This document shows positions 51,281-61,182 of a stretch of DNA of 64,000 nt, in pieces (the first letter of the stretch is position 1; each line of letters starts with the position of its first letter). Origin of the DNA: Lysobacterales bacterium (GTDB lineage: Bacteria; Pseudomonadota; Gammaproteobacteria; Xanthomonadales; BPKI01). A program made the position numbers and the translations under genes. The notes under the pieces were generated by a model. The model was given only the letters and a program-made list of their open reading frames with translations. It searched no databases and was not told where the DNA came from. The stretch is taken from NCBI GenBank assembly GCA_026005055.1, contig BPKI01000001.1, positions 434,001-498,000 on the forward strand, read 5' to 3'.

Positions 51281-52636
51281 ATGCCGAGCGAGTCCTTCGA
51301 AGCCGCCACGATCACCGATTTCCTGACCTACCTCGAAAGCGGCTGCAAACCGCCGGAGCGCTTCCGCGTCGGTACCGAACATGAGAAGTTCGTGTTTCGG
51401 CGCGACACCCTCGCTCCGGTTCCGTACGAGGGCGAGAATGGGATCCGCGCGCTGTTGTCGAGTCTGGCCGAGCGTTTCGGCTGGCAGCTCCTTTACGAGG
51501 GCGAGAACCCGATCGCGCTCACCCGAGCAGGGGCCTCGATCACGCTGGAGCCCGCCGGGCAGTTCGAGCTTTCCGGTGCGCCGCTCACCGATCTGCACGA
51601 AACCTGCTGTGAAGCCGCGGCGCATTTGGCCGAGCTCAAGGCGGTCGCCGACGCGCTCGGGCTCGGTTTCCTCGGCATCGGCTTCGCGCCGACCTGGCGG
51701 CGCGAGGAGATGCCCTGGATGCCCAAGGCCCGCTACGCGATCATGCGCCGCTACATGCCAAAAGTCGGTCGGCTGGGCCTGGACATGATGACCCGCACCG
51801 CCACCATCCAGGCCAACCTCGATTTTGCGAGCGAGGCCGACATGGTGCAGAAGTTCCGGGTGGCGCTTGCGGCGCAGCCGATCGTCACCGCCATCTTCGC
51901 CGACTCCCCCTTCTGTGAGGGCAAGCCGAACGGCTTTCTCTCTTACCGAAGCGAAGTCTGGCGGCACACCGATCCTGATCGCACCGGCCTGCTCGATTTC
52001 GTCTTCGAGGAGGGTTTCGGCTTCGAGCGCTACCTCGAGTGGGCCCTCGACGTGCCGATGTATCTGATCAAACGCGGCGAGCGCGTGATCGATTGCGCCG
52101 GTCAAAGCTTCCGCGATTTCCTCGCCGGCCGCCTGCCGGCCCTGCCCGGCGAACGGCCCATGCTCGAGGATTTCAAGCTGCACCTCACTACCCTGTTCCC
52201 GGAAGTGAGGCTCAAGCAGTACCTCGAGATGCGCGGGGCCGATGGCGGACCTTGGAACCGGATCTGCGCGCTACCGGCCTTCTGGGTGGGGCTGCTTTAC
52301 GACTCGGTCAGCCTCGATGCCGCCTGGCAGCTCCTGCGCGAGCTCGACCGCGAGGAGCGAGCGCGGCTGCGCGCCGAGGTCCCGCGCCTGGCCTTGGCCA
52401 CTCCGCTTCGCGGCCGGCCGCTCCTCGCCTGGGCGCGGGAGCTCGTCCAGCTCGCAGCCGAAGGCCTCGCGCGCCGGCGGCGGCTCAATGCGCTCGGCCA
52501 AGACGAGCGCATCTATCTCGAGCCGATCCTTGAGTTCCTCGACACAGGCATCTGCCCGGCCGAGCGCAAGCTCGAGCTCTACCACGGCCGCTGGCAGGGA
52601 CGCCTCGAACCCCTGTTCGCCGAATACGCCTTCTGA
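51281..52636 (+). CDS. gshA: Glutamate-cysteine ligase, plant/proteobacterial type
   Basis: This 451-aa enzyme makes gamma-glutamylcysteine, the first step of glutathione synthesis. It belongs to the plant-type family (TIGR01436) found in xanthomonads and alphaproteobacteria, not to the E. coli type. Visible motifs are FRVGTEHEKFVFRRDTL at the start with the metal-binding Glu, SITLEPAGQFELSGAPL, MPKARYAIMRRYMPK, MMTRTATIQANLDF, and MEMRGADGG-like YLEMRGADGGPWNR. The ATG at 51281 starts 37 bases from the divergent binding-protein gene. ppc follows after one base. gshB is not in the window. Confidence 0.95.
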   Translation: MPSESFEAATITDFLTYLESGCKPPERFRVGTEHEKFVFRRDTLAPVPYEGENGIRALLSSLAERFGWQLLYEGENPIALTRAGASITLEPAGQFELSGAPLTDLHETCCEAAAHLAELKAVADALGLGFLGIGFAPTWRREEMPWMPKARYAIMRRYMPKVGRLGLDMMTRTATIQANLDFASEADMVQKFRVALAAQPIVTAIFADSPFCEGKPNGFLSYRSEVWRHTDPDRTGLLDFVFEEGFGFERYLEWALDVPMYLIKRGERVIDCAGQSFRDFLAGRLPALPGERPMLEDFKLHLTTLFPEVRLKQYLEMRGADGGPWNRICALPAFWVGLLYDSVSLDAAWQLLRELDREERARLRAEVPRLALATPLRGRPLLAWARELVQLAAEGLARRRRLNALGQDERIYLEPILEFLDTGICPAERKLELYHGRWQGRLEPLFAEYAF

Positions 52637-52637
52637 G

Positions 52638-55268
52638 GTGGACGAATCGCTGCGCGAAGTCCGCTTCCTGCCGGTCGATGAGCCGCTGCGCGAGGACGTG
52701 CACCGGCTCGGCGTGCTGGTCGGGGAAGTGATCCGCGATCAGGCCGGCGAGGCCATGTTTCAGCGCATCGAAGCCCTGCGCCGGGCGGCGATCACACGGC
52801 GCGAACGGGGCGAGCCGCTCGCCGCCCTCGAGCGCGCTTTCGGGAGCCCGAGGCTGGAGGAGGCCGATGTCATCGTCCGTGCCTTCAACACCTATTTCGC
52901 CGCGGTCAACCTCGCCGAACGGGTGCACCGCATCCGCCGCCGCCGCGATTACGAGCGTCGCCTGGATACACCGCAGCCGGGTGGCCTGGCCGACGCCATT
53001 GCCTTGCTCAAAACCGCCGGCGTCGAGCGCGAGGCGTTGTGGCAGGCGCTCTCCGAGCTCCTCATCGAACCAGTGTTCACCGCCCACCCCACCGAGGCCG
53101 TGCGCCGTAGCCTGCTCGAAAAAGAGCGCGAAATCGCCGCCCGATTGATCGAGGATCTCGACCGTACCCGCACCCCGCGCGAGCGCAAGGCCGACCAGGC
53201 CAGGATCCGCATGGCCCTAACTTCGGCCTGGCAGACCGCCGATCTCGCCCCGCGCCGCCCAAGCGTCGCCGAGGAGCTCGAGCACGTGAGTTTTTATCTG
53301 AGCGAAAGCCTCTACGCGGTGATCCCGGTTTTCTACGAAGTGCTCAGCGATGCCCTCGCCGCCACCTATGGGGAAGAGCGGATGCCGCCTCCCATCCTGC
53401 GCTTCGCCACCTGGGTCGGGGGCGACATGGACGGGAACCCGGAAGTGGCCGAGGAACACTTGCTCGCCACCCTCGGCACCCTTCGCCAGCCGGTGCTCAA
53501 GCGCTATCGCAGCGAGCTCGATCGGCTCTACCGCCTGCTCAGCCAGTCGCTCGGCCGCATCGGGGTCAGCCCAGCCGTGCTCGATCGTATCGCGCACTAT
53601 CGCGAACGATTTCCCGAATGCGATGCGGCGATTCCGCCCCGGCATCGGGATATGCCCTATCGTGCGCTCATCGCCTTCATCGGCGAGCGCATCGAACGCA
53701 GCCTCGAGCGCCGCGAGGGCGGCTACGGCGATGCCCGTGAATTCCTCGCCGATCTATCGCTGATCGGCGAGAGCCTGCTCGCCAATCGCGGTCGGCACGC
53801 CGGTTATTTCGCGTGGCGACGGCTCTACCGCCGCGCCCAGACCTTTGGCTTCCATCTCGCGCGCCTGGACGTGAGGATCGAGGCCGAGCGCGTGCTCAAG
53901 GCCGCCCTCGCCGCCCGCGGTGACGCCGGTGGCGATCGCGAAGCGCTTCATCGCCTGCAGACCGTCTTCGCCGCCATCGGCGAGGGCCGGCGACTCCATG
54001 GCGATATCTTCGGCCCCTTCATCCTGAGCGGCTGTCGCAGCGCCGAAGAGGTGCTCGCGGCGCTGGAACTCGCCCGCCGATTCGGGCCTTGCGAAGAAGG
54101 GCGGGTCGCGCTTGATCTCGCGCCGCTTTTCGAGCGCATCGAGGATCTCCGACGGGCGCCCTGCGTGCTCGCGGCCTTGCTCGACGATCCCGACTACCGC
54201 GCTCATCTTCGCGAGCGCCGCGAATGCCAAGTGGTCATGCTTGGCTATTCCGACTCGGCCAAGGACGGGGGCATCCTCGCCGCCCGCCATGCGCTGCGCG
54301 ATGCGGAACTCTCCCTGACCGCCTTGGCCGAAGCCGAGGGCATCTCGATCCTGTTCTTCCACGGGCGGGGCGGGACCGTCTCGCGCGGGGGCGGCAAGAC
54401 CGCGCGCGCCGTGCTCCATACACCAACCGCCGCCTTGCGCGCCGGACTTCGCTTCACCGAGCAAGGCGAGGTGATCCACCGCAATTACGGGCTGCGCGCG
54501 CTTGCGCTGCGCAGTCTGGAGCAAATGGCTTCAGCGGCGCTGCGCAACCGCCTGCGCCCGCCGGGGCCGAGGGCGGAGGAAGCACGACACCGCGATGTTT
54601 TCGCCGCCCTCGCCGAGATCAGCCGGGAGCGCTACCGCGCCCTCATCGAGGACGCCGATTTTTTCGAGTACTTCCGCGCCGCCACACCGATCGATGTGAT
54701 CGAGCGGCTGCGCATGGCCTCGCGCCCGCCCGCCCGCGACCGCGAAGGCGGTTTTGCCACGCTCAGGGCCATTCCCTGGGTCTTTGCCTGGTCGCAGAAC
54801 CGAAGCGGCTTGACCGCCTGGTATGGCGTCAGTCACGCCCTCGAAGAAGCTCTCGCCCGCTTCGGCCTGAGCACGCTCACGGAAATGGCCGAGCGCTGGC
54901 CCTTCTTCGCCCAGCTGCTCGATGACATCGAGATGGTGCTCGCCAAATCCGATCTCGCGATCTTCGAGCGCTATTCCGAGCTTGCCGGCCCGCGCCTGCA
55001 CCGCCGCTTCTTCCCCCATCTCGCGGCGGCCTTTCGCCGAACCGCCGAGCTCATCCCGACGCTGCGCGGCCAGCGCGAGCTCCTGGCCCTCGATCCCCGG
55101 CTTCGCCAGTCCATCCGCCTGCGCAACCCCTATATCGATCCGATCCACCTCGTCCAGCTTTCGCTGCTGCCGCGCTGGCGTCGGGCGGGACGTCCCGAGG
55201 ATGCGCTGTTCAACATCCTCGCCAGCAGCGTGAATGGCATCGCGGCGGGGCTTCAAAATACCGGTTAG
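52638..55268 (+). CDS. ppc: Phosphoenolpyruvate carboxylase
   Basis: This 876-aa anaplerotic enzyme makes oxaloacetate from phosphoenolpyruvate and bicarbonate. All active-site motifs are present: VFTAHPTEAVRRS with the catalytic His, TWVGGDMDGNPEV, the Lys in GYSDSAKDGG, FFHGRGGTVSRGGG, QGEVIHRNYG, WVFAWSQNR, and the C-terminal end QNTG that binds aspartate effectors. The start is GTG (VDESLREVRFLP), one base after the gshA stop, implying coupling. Length matches the family (883 aa in E. coli). A hairpin follows the stop. Confidence 0.97.
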   Translation: MDESLREVRFLPVDEPLREDVHRLGVLVGEVIRDQAGEAMFQRIEALRRAAITRRERGEPLAALERAFGSPRLEEADVIVRAFNTYFAAVNLAERVHRIRRRRDYERRLDTPQPGGLADAIALLKTAGVEREALWQALSELLIEPVFTAHPTEAVRRSLLEKEREIAARLIEDLDRTRTPRERKADQARIRMALTSAWQTADLAPRRPSVAEELEHVSFYLSESLYAVIPVFYEVLSDALAATYGEERMPPPILRFATWVGGDMDGNPEVAEEHLLATLGTLRQPVLKRYRSELDRLYRLLSQSLGRIGVSPAVLDRIAHYRERFPECDAAIPPRHRDMPYRALIAFIGERIERSLERREGGYGDAREFLADLSLIGESLLANRGRHAGYFAWRRLYRRAQTFGFHLARLDVRIEAERVLKAALAARGDAGGDREALHRLQTVFAAIGEGRRLHGDIFGPFILSGCRSAEEVLAALELARRFGPCEEGRVALDLAPLFERIEDLRRAPCVLAALLDDPDYRAHLRERRECQVVMLGYSDSAKDGGILAARHALRDAELSLTALAEAEGISILFFHGRGGTVSRGGGKTARAVLHTPTAALRAGLRFTEQGEVIHRNYGLRALALRSLEQMASAALRNRLRPPGPRAEEARHRDVFAALAEISRERYRALIEDADFFEYFRAATPIDVIERLRMASRPPARDREGGFATLRAIPWVFAWSQNRSGLTAWYGVSHALEEALARFGLSTLTEMAERWPFFAQLLDDIEMVLAKSDLAIFERYSELAGPRLHRRFFPHLAAAFRRTAELIPTLRGQRELLALDPRLRQSIRLRNPYIDPIHLVQLSLLPRWRRAGRPEDALFNILASSVNGIAAGLQNTG

Positions 55269-55275
55269 CCATCCC

Positions 55276-55294
55276 CGGGGAGAGACGCTCCCCG
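55276..55294 (+). terminator. Hairpin after ppc
   Basis: CGGGGAG-AGACG-CTCCCCG forms a perfect 7-bp stem with a five-base loop, eight bases after the ppc stop. There is no T-run, so it may need Rho or serve the convergent TSUP gene as well. Confidence 0.45.
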
Positions 55295-55333
55295 ACAATC
55301 CTCGGCGCGCAGGGGAAGCGGCCTCGGGGGCGC

Positions 55334-56110
55334 TCACCGATGGCGCCAGGCGATCGCTCCCGCGCTAAGCACGAGGAAAGCCGCGAAGAGGCGGCGCAAC
55401 GTCCGCGCGGGCGCCCGCTGCGCGAGCGCCGCCCCGAAAGGGGCGCTCAGCGCACTCATCGAGCCGAGTACCCAAGCGCCCGGCCACCAGAAGACCACAT
55501 CGCCGCGGGCGCTCACGCTCCAGCCGAGCACGCCCCCGATGGCGATCGGAAGTCCGCAGGCCGCGGCCGTCCCAATCGCACGGTGGATGCCAAGCCCTAA
55601 GCGCAGGAGCAAGGGCACCACCAGGCTGCCGCCGCCGATCCCGACCAGCGCCGAGAGGGCGCCGACGATCAACCCCGCAGGCAGCACGATGGATCGAGGC
55701 CGAAGGCCCCGCTCCGACCTCGGATCGGGCCGCGTGAGTCGCCAGGCGATGAAGAGGAAGAAGCCGGCGAGGATGAGGGCGAGGATGCGCACCGGAAGAT
55801 CGCCCGCGATCCAGCCCGCACCGGCCGCGCCGAGCACGAGCCCGGGCGCAAGCAGGCCGGTGGCGCGAAAGTCCACCGCACCGCGCACCGCATGCGCCGC
55901 CGCCGAGACAGGAGCGGTGATCAAGATGCTCCCAAGGCTCGTCGCGACCGCCATCGGCAGCGCCTGCGCGGGCTCGACGGCGCCAAGCCACGGCAGGAGC
56001 ACCGCGAGGGCGGGCACGAGCAGCAAGCCGCCGCCGACGCCAAGAAGCCCGGCGATGAGGCCCGCCGCCAAACCGAGGGGCAGACAGCTGAGAAGCAGCA
56101 CCAGCGACAT
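55334..56110 (-). CDS. TSUP (TauE/SafE) family sulfite/anion exporter-like permease
   Basis: This 258-aa inner-membrane protein has about eight hydrophobic helices in two repeats. GLIAGLLGVGGGLLLVP and LVGIGGGSLVVPLLL are the paired glycine-rich motifs of the TSUP (formerly DUF81) family. Members move sulfite, sulfonates or organosulfur compounds; the substrate here is unknown. It converges with ppc and is divergent from slt, with a very small gap of about 20 bases between the start codons. Confidence 0.9.
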   Translation of the reverse strand: MSLVLLLSCLPLGLAAGLIAGLLGVGGGLLLVPALAVLLPWLGAVEPAQALPMAVATSLGSILITAPVSAAAHAVRGAVDFRATGLLAPGLVLGAAGAGWIAGDLPVRILALILAGFFLFIAWRLTRPDPRSERGLRPRSIVLPAGLIVGALSALVGIGGGSLVVPLLLRLGLGIHRAIGTAAACGLPIAIGGVLGWSVSARGDVVFWWPGAWVLGSMSALSAPFGAALAQRAPARTLRRLFAAFLVLSAGAIAWRHR

Positions 56111-56129
56111 GCTCCCTAGAATGCGGGAT

Positions 56130-58097
56130 ATGCGCGCGGTTTTTTGCCTGCTGTTCCTGATTCCGCTCGCCGCTTCCGCGGCCGGCGACCCCCTGCGCCC
56201 GCTCGCAGAGCGCCGCGAGGCCTTTGCTGCGGCCCTCGCCGCCGCCGAGCGCGGGGATCCCGGCTGGGAGCGGCTCGCACGCGAGTTCGCCGACCACCCC
56301 CTCGCCGGCTATCTCGAATACGCCGCCCTCTCGCGTCAGCTCGAGCGCCTCGACCGGGCCGCAGTCGAGGACTTCCTCGCCCGCCACGGGGAATTGCCCG
56401 TGGCCGCGACGCTTCGGCGCCGCTTCCTGCCGATCCTCGACCGGCGCGGCGAGCACCGCGCGCTCATCGGCCTCGCTCAGGGGCTCTCCGGGACGGAAGC
56501 GGAGTGCTTCAGACTTCGCGCCGAGCTTGCCCTCGGCGAAGCCCGACCCTGGCCGGAATTGCTCGACCGGCTTTGGCTGAGCCCCAAGAGCTTGCCTGCC
56601 GCCTGCGATCCGCTGCTCGCGCTCCACCGTCGCCTCGGCCTGCGCACGCCCGAGCGCATCCGCGAGCGCCTGCGCCTGGCCGCCGCGGCCGGTGAAGCCG
56701 GGCTCGTGCGCTACTTGTCGGGCTTGCTGCCGGAGGAGGAGCGCCGCTTGGCCCTCCTCATGGCCGAGGCGATCCAGAATCCGGCAGCGGTTCTCGCCAA
56801 GGGCGAGCCCTGGCCTTCCGAGGGCTGGCCGCGCGAGGCGCTGCTCATCGCCGTCACTCGGCTGGCCCGCCGCGACCCGGACCGGGCCGAGGCCCATTTC
56901 GAGCGGCTGAAGCGAAAGCACGATTGGCGTCCCGAGGAAGCAGCGCCTGCGCTCGCCGCGATCGCGCTTCATTCGGCGCTTCGCTTCGATGAACGCACGG
57001 AGACGCGGGTGCTGCGGGTGCCGGAAGCGGAGAGGAACGCCGATCTTCTCGCCTGGCGAGTGCGGGCGCTGCTCGCGCGCGGGGTTTTTCCGGAGGCCTT
57101 CGCGGCCCTCGCCGCACTCCCCCCTCAGACGCGCGAAGAGCCACGCTTCCGCTACCTTGCGGCCAGGCTAGATGAGCTTCAGGGCCGAGCCGAGGACGCC
57201 GCGCGAATCTACCGCGAGCTTGCCCAGGCGACGCATTGGTGGGCGTTTCTCGCCGCCGCCCGCCTGGGCGTGCAACCCGCCCTTTGCTCGCAAAAGAAAC
57301 CCTCGCGCCGCGAAGCCTGGGCGCTGGCTCAGGGCCATTCAGGCCTGATCCGCGCCCTGGAACTGTGGCAGCTGGGTCGGCGAAGCTGGGCCGAGGCGGA
57401 GTGGCAGCAGCTTTCGAATGCGCTCGCATCGCCGGAGGCGCGCGCCAAAGCCGCGCGCCTTGCCGCCGACCTCGGCTGGCACCGGGCCGCGATCCAGATG
57501 CTGGCCGGGGAGGCGACGCAAAGCCACTACCGCTTGCGTTTCCCGCTGGCCTACCGCGAGCCGGTCGAGCGCGCGGCCCGGCGCGCCCATCTCGAGCCGG
57601 CCCTGCTCTTCGCCGTCGCACGCGCCGAGAGCGCCTTCGACCCGCAGGCGCAAAGTCCGGCGGGCGCCTTCGGTCTGGTCCAGTTGCTGCCGGCGACGGC
57701 GAAGGCGACGGCGCGTCGGCTCGGCGGCAGTCCGGGCGATTGGCGAGCGCCAGCCCGCAACCTCGAGCTCGGAGCCCACTATCTGAGGTCGCTCGTGGAT
57801 CGCTACCAAGGCCGAGTCTGGCTGGCGTTGGCCGCCTACAACGCCGGTCCTGCTGCGGTGGACCGCTGGCTGGCGCGAAGCGCCATCGCCGATCATCCCG
57901 ACTTGTTCATCGAGACCATTCCCTTCCGCGAGACCCGCGAATACGTGTCGAGGGTGCTCGCCTTCGCCATGATCTATCGCTGGCGGCTCGAGCGCCGGAT
58001 GCCCTCGGCGCTGGCCTGGCTTGCGCCCGAGGAAAAACGCCTGGCGCTCGCCGCGCCCCATTGTCCGGCGGCGGGTGAGGGCGAAGGACCAGGCTAG
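56130..58097 (+). CDS. slt: Soluble lytic murein transglycosylase
   Basis: This 655-aa periplasmic enzyme cuts the glycan strand of murein to form 1,6-anhydromuramic ends. It has a signal peptide (AVFCLLFLIPLAASAAG) and a long superhelical alpha domain to about residue 470. The C-terminal SLT domain has FAVARAESAFDPQAQSP with the catalytic Glu, GAFGLVQLLPATAKATA, and LALAAYNAGPAAVDRWL. The start is one of two ATGs, 56121 or 56130; the second gives the cleaner signal peptide. TAGAAT (56117-56122) could be a -10 and would make the mRNA almost leaderless. It is divergent from the TSUP gene. Confidence 0.93.
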   Translation: MRAVFCLLFLIPLAASAAGDPLRPLAERREAFAAALAAAERGDPGWERLAREFADHPLAGYLEYAALSRQLERLDRAAVEDFLARHGELPVAATLRRRFLPILDRRGEHRALIGLAQGLSGTEAECFRLRAELALGEARPWPELLDRLWLSPKSLPAACDPLLALHRRLGLRTPERIRERLRLAAAAGEAGLVRYLSGLLPEEERRLALLMAEAIQNPAAVLAKGEPWPSEGWPREALLIAVTRLARRDPDRAEAHFERLKRKHDWRPEEAAPALAAIALHSALRFDERTETRVLRVPEAERNADLLAWRVRALLARGVFPEAFAALAALPPQTREEPRFRYLAARLDELQGRAEDAARIYRELAQATHWWAFLAAARLGVQPALCSQKKPSRREAWALAQGHSGLIRALELWQLGRRSWAEAEWQQLSNALASPEARAKAARLAADLGWHRAAIQMLAGEATQSHYRLRFPLAYREPVERAARRAHLEPALLFAVARAESAFDPQAQSPAGAFGLVQLLPATAKATARRLGGSPGDWRAPARNLELGAHYLRSLVDRYQGRVWLALAAYNAGPAAVDRWLARSAIADHPDLFIETIPFRETREYVSRVLAFAMIYRWRLERRMPSALAWLAPEEKRLALAAPHCPAAGEGEGPG

Positions 58098-58141
58098 ACT
58101 AAGGTGAGTTGGCCTCAACCGTTCACGAGCGGGCACCTTCG

Positions 58142-59086
58142 ATGCATCGCATGCAGCTCCTCGTCCTCGGCGGGACCGGCTTCGTCGGCCGCCACCTCGT
58201 GCCCCGGCTTGCCGCCGCCGGGCACCGCATCACCGTGCTCAGCCGCAACCGCGACCGCCATCGGGAACTGTGGATCGTCCCCGGGGTGCGGGTGGTCAAT
58301 GGCGACCCCTATCAAAGCGCCTCGCTCGTGCCGTGGCTCAAGGGCGCGGATGCGGCGATCAACCTCGTGGGCATCCTCAACGAACGCGGCCGCTCGGGTC
58401 AGGGTTTCAAGCGCGCCCATGTCGACCTCACCGCCTGTCTGATCCGCGCTTGCCGCGAAGCGGGGGTGCGCCGCATCCTGCAGATGAGTGCGCTCAACGC
58501 CGGCCGCGGCCAGAGCCATTACCTCAAGACCCGCGGGGAAGCCGAAAACCTGGTGCGCGATTCCGGCCTCGCCTGGACCATCTTCCGCCCCTCGGTGATC
58601 TTCGGCCGAGGCGATGGGCTGTTCTACCGTTTCGCCAAGCTGCTCCGCCTATTCCCGGTGTTGCCTCTGGCCCGCGCCCACGCGCGCTTCCAGCCCGTCT
58701 TCGTGGGCGATGTCGCCGCCGCCTTCGCGGCTGCGCTCGAGAATCCATCCGCCATCGGCCAGACCTACGAGCTCGGGGGTCCGGAGATCATGACCCTCGC
58801 CGAGATCGTGCGCTACACCGCCCGCCAGCTCGGGCTCAGGCGCCTGATCCTGCCGCTTCCCGACTGGATCGGACGGCTGCAGGGCCTGATCTTCGATTTC
58901 GTGCCCGGCAAGCCCTTCTCGAGCGACAACTTCAAGTCGCTGCTCCTCGATTCCGTGGTCGAAGAGGATGGGCTTGCGCGCCTTGGCATTCCCAAGACCC
59001 CCGTGGGGGCGGTGATGCCGGCCTTGCTCAAAGGCCTTTGCCGGCAAAGCGAGCTCGACCGCTTCCGCCGTTACCGGCTTTCGTGA
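58142..59086 (+). CDS. NDUFA9-like NAD(P)-binding protein (complex I subunit-like epimerase fold)
   Basis: This 314-aa protein resembles the complex I NDUFA9 subunit family of atypical short-chain dehydrogenases. The nucleotide loop is VLGGTGFVGRHLVPRL (GGTGFVG near residues 10-16). INLVGILNERGR, YLKTRGEAENLVRDSGLAWTIFRPSVIFG and FQPVFVGDVAAAF are family marks. In many gammaproteobacteria it precedes cca, as here, and its bacterial role is not proven. Start ATG is 58142. Its stop overlaps the cca GTG start by four bases. Confidence 0.9.
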   Translation: MHRMQLLVLGGTGFVGRHLVPRLAAAGHRITVLSRNRDRHRELWIVPGVRVVNGDPYQSASLVPWLKGADAAINLVGILNERGRSGQGFKRAHVDLTACLIRACREAGVRRILQMSALNAGRGQSHYLKTRGEAENLVRDSGLAWTIFRPSVIFGRGDGLFYRFAKLLRLFPVLPLARAHARFQPVFVGDVAAAFAAALENPSAIGQTYELGGPEIMTLAEIVRYTARQLGLRRLILPLPDWIGRLQGLIFDFVPGKPFSSDNFKSLLLDSVVEEDGLARLGIPKTPVGAVMPALLKGLCRQSELDRFRRYRLS

Positions 59087-60324
59087 AGCGCTACCTGGTC
59101 GGCGGGGCGGTGCGCGACCGCCTGCTCGGACGCCCGCCGCGAGAACGCGACTACGTGGTCGTGGGCGCCACCCCCGAAGCCTTGCGCGCCGCCGGCTTTC
59201 GCGAGGTGGGAGGTTCCTTCCCCGTGTTCCTGCATCCCGAAACGGGGGAAGAGCATGCCCTCGCCCGCACCGAGCGCAAATCCGGCCGCGGGCATCGCGG
59301 CTTCAGCGTGTCCTTCGGGCCGGAAGTGAGCCTCGAGGAAGACCTCCGCCGCCGCGATCTGACCATCAATGCGATCGCCCAGGCCGAGGATGGCACCCTC
59401 ATCGATCCCTATGGCGGCCTTCGCGATCTGGAAGCGCGGGTGCTCCGCCACGTCTCCGAGGCCTTCACCGAGGATCCCCTGCGCGTTCTTCGGGTGGCCC
59501 GTTTCGCCGCCGAGCTGTCCCCCTATGGCTTCCAAGTGGCGGAGGAGACCCTGGCGCTGATGCGCCAGATGGCATCGAGCGGCGAGCTCGCCGAACTCAC
59601 CCCGGAGCGGGTGTGGAGAGAACTCGAGCGCGCGCTCGCCTCACCCCGGCCGGACCGCTTCCTTGCGGTGCTGCGCGCCTGCGGAGCGCTCGCCGAAGTC
59701 CTGCCCGAGGTCGATGCGCTTTATGGCGTGCCGCAACGGCCCGACGCCCATCCCGAGATCGACGCCGGCATCCACATCGAGCTCGTGCTGCGGCAGATCG
59801 CGGAACTCGCTCCCGGCGATCACGAGTGCGCTTATGCCGTGCTCTGCCACGACCTCGGCAAGGCGCTCACGCCACCGGAGCTGCTTCCCCGCCATCCCGG
59901 CCACGACCAGCGCGGGCTCGCGCGGGTGCGCGCCCTCTCGGCCCGGCTCAAGGTTCCGCGCGCGCACCGCGAACTCGGCCTGCTCGCCTGCGCCGAGCAC
60001 CTCCTGGTGCATCGGGCGGCGGAGCTTCGGCCGGGGACGATCGTCGAGCTCCTCATGCGCGCCGACGCCCTGCGCCGGCCGGAGCGTTTCGCCAAGCTGC
60101 TGCTCGTCTGCGAGGCCGACTGGCGCGGTCGTCTCGGGCGCGAGCGCGAACCCTATCCCGCAAGCGAGCGGCTACGGCGGGCGCTGGCCGCGATGGCCGC
60201 GGTGGACGCCGGCGCGATTGCCCGCGCCAATCCCGAAGCCACCGCGCTCAAATCCGCGCTTTTCGAAGCCCGTTGCCGAGCCGTCGCCGAGGCGCTGAGC
60301 CGAGCGCTGCCCCCCTCCGCCTGA
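59083..60324 (+). CDS. cca: CCA-adding tRNA nucleotidyltransferase with HD domain
   Basis: This 413-aa enzyme builds and repairs the CCA end of tRNAs. It has the class II nucleotidyltransferase head: YLVGGAVRDRLLGRPPRERD, VVVGATPEAL, RRRDLTINAIA, and EDPLRVLRVARFAAEL. Like the E. coli protein (412 aa) it also has a C-terminal HD phosphohydrolase domain (AVLCHDLGKALTPPELLP near residue 260, with H and D). The start is GTG, overlapping the previous stop (GTGA). The upstream open frame is a shadow of the NDUFA9-like gene. Confidence 0.96.
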   Translation: MKRYLVGGAVRDRLLGRPPRERDYVVVGATPEALRAAGFREVGGSFPVFLHPETGEEHALARTERKSGRGHRGFSVSFGPEVSLEEDLRRRDLTINAIAQAEDGTLIDPYGGLRDLEARVLRHVSEAFTEDPLRVLRVARFAAELSPYGFQVAEETLALMRQMASSGELAELTPERVWRELERALASPRPDRFLAVLRACGALAEVLPEVDALYGVPQRPDAHPEIDAGIHIELVLRQIAELAPGDHECAYAVLCHDLGKALTPPELLPRHPGHDQRGLARVRALSARLKVPRAHRELGLLACAEHLLVHRAAELRPGTIVELLMRADALRRPERFAKLLLVCEADWRGRLGREREPYPASERLRRALAAMAAVDAGAIARANPEATALKSALFEARCRAVAEALSRALPPSA

Positions 60325-60414
60325 GCGCTCGGGCCGAAAACGTCCTGCCGTGTGCGCCGCCATGGCGGGAATCGCTCCCCGCGGATAAGCCGATCGGAAA
60401 TCTCCATGAACCGA

Positions 60415-61182
60415 TCAGTGACGAAGCCCCACCCCGCGGTGAAGCAGGGCCAAGGCCATGGCACCGAGCGCGAGCGTTCCGAGGATCATCACCAAGAAGG
60501 CCATCCCGAGCGAGACGTCGCTCGTGCCGAGCATGCCGTAGCGGAAGGCGTTGACGAGGTAAAGGATGGGATTGACGAGGGAGAGCTCCCGCCAGGGCGA
60601 GGGCAGCATCTCGACCGAGTAGAACACGCCGCCGAGATAGGTGAGGGGGGTGAGCACGAAGGTCGGGATGATGCTGATGTCGTCGAACTTCTTGGCGTAG
60701 ATCGCGTTGATGAAACCGGCCAGGCCGAAGATGAGCGCGGCCGCGATGAGCGCGAGAAGCGTGACCCCAAGATCGGCGATGCTCAGCCGGGTGAAGAAAA
60801 GCGCCACGATGAGCACCAAGCCCCCGACCAATACCCCGCGCAAGAGAGCCCCCGCGAGATAACCGAGCAGCAAGGTCAGCGGCGATAACGGAGCGACCAT
60901 GAATTCTTCGACGTAGCGGCCGAACTTGGCCCCGAAAAAGGAGCTCGAGACGTTGCCATAGGCGTTGGTGATGACGCTCATCATCACCAGGCCCGGCACG
61001 ATGAAGTCGATGTACGAATGCCCCCCGACAGGACCGAGGCGCTCGCCGATGAGCTTGCCGAAGATGATGAAGTAAAGAGCCATGGTGATCGCCGGCGGGA
61101 CCAGGGTCTGGCCCCAGATGCGCACGATCCTGCGCAGCTCGCGGCGGGCGATGGTGAGAAAGGCGATCAGCTCAAGCCGCAT
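60415..61182 (-). CDS. yadH: ABC-2 type transporter permease (YadH-like)
   Basis: This 255-aa inner-membrane protein has six transmembrane helices in the ABC-2 permease arrangement. Features include GQTLVPPAITMALYFIIFGK, YIDFIVPGLVMMSVITNAYG, GRYVEEFMVAPLSPLTLLLG, and FVLTPLTYLGGVFYSVEMLP, all close to YadH. It forms the exporter with the YadG-like ATPase, whose 3' end it overlaps by 11 bases. The start MRLELIAFL is preferred; an ATG five codons earlier is also in frame. The substrate is unknown. The 90-base gap to cca shows no clear terminator. Confidence 0.93.
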   Translation of the reverse strand: MRLELIAFLTIARRELRRIVRIWGQTLVPPAITMALYFIIFGKLIGERLGPVGGHSYIDFIVPGLVMMSVITNAYGNVSSSFFGAKFGRYVEEFMVAPLSPLTLLLGYLAGALLRGVLVGGLVLIVALFFTRLSIADLGVTLLALIAAALIFGLAGFINAIYAKKFDDISIIPTFVLTPLTYLGGVFYSVEMLPSPWRELSLVNPILYLVNAFRYGMLGTSDVSLGMAFLVMILGTLALGAMALALLHRGVGLRH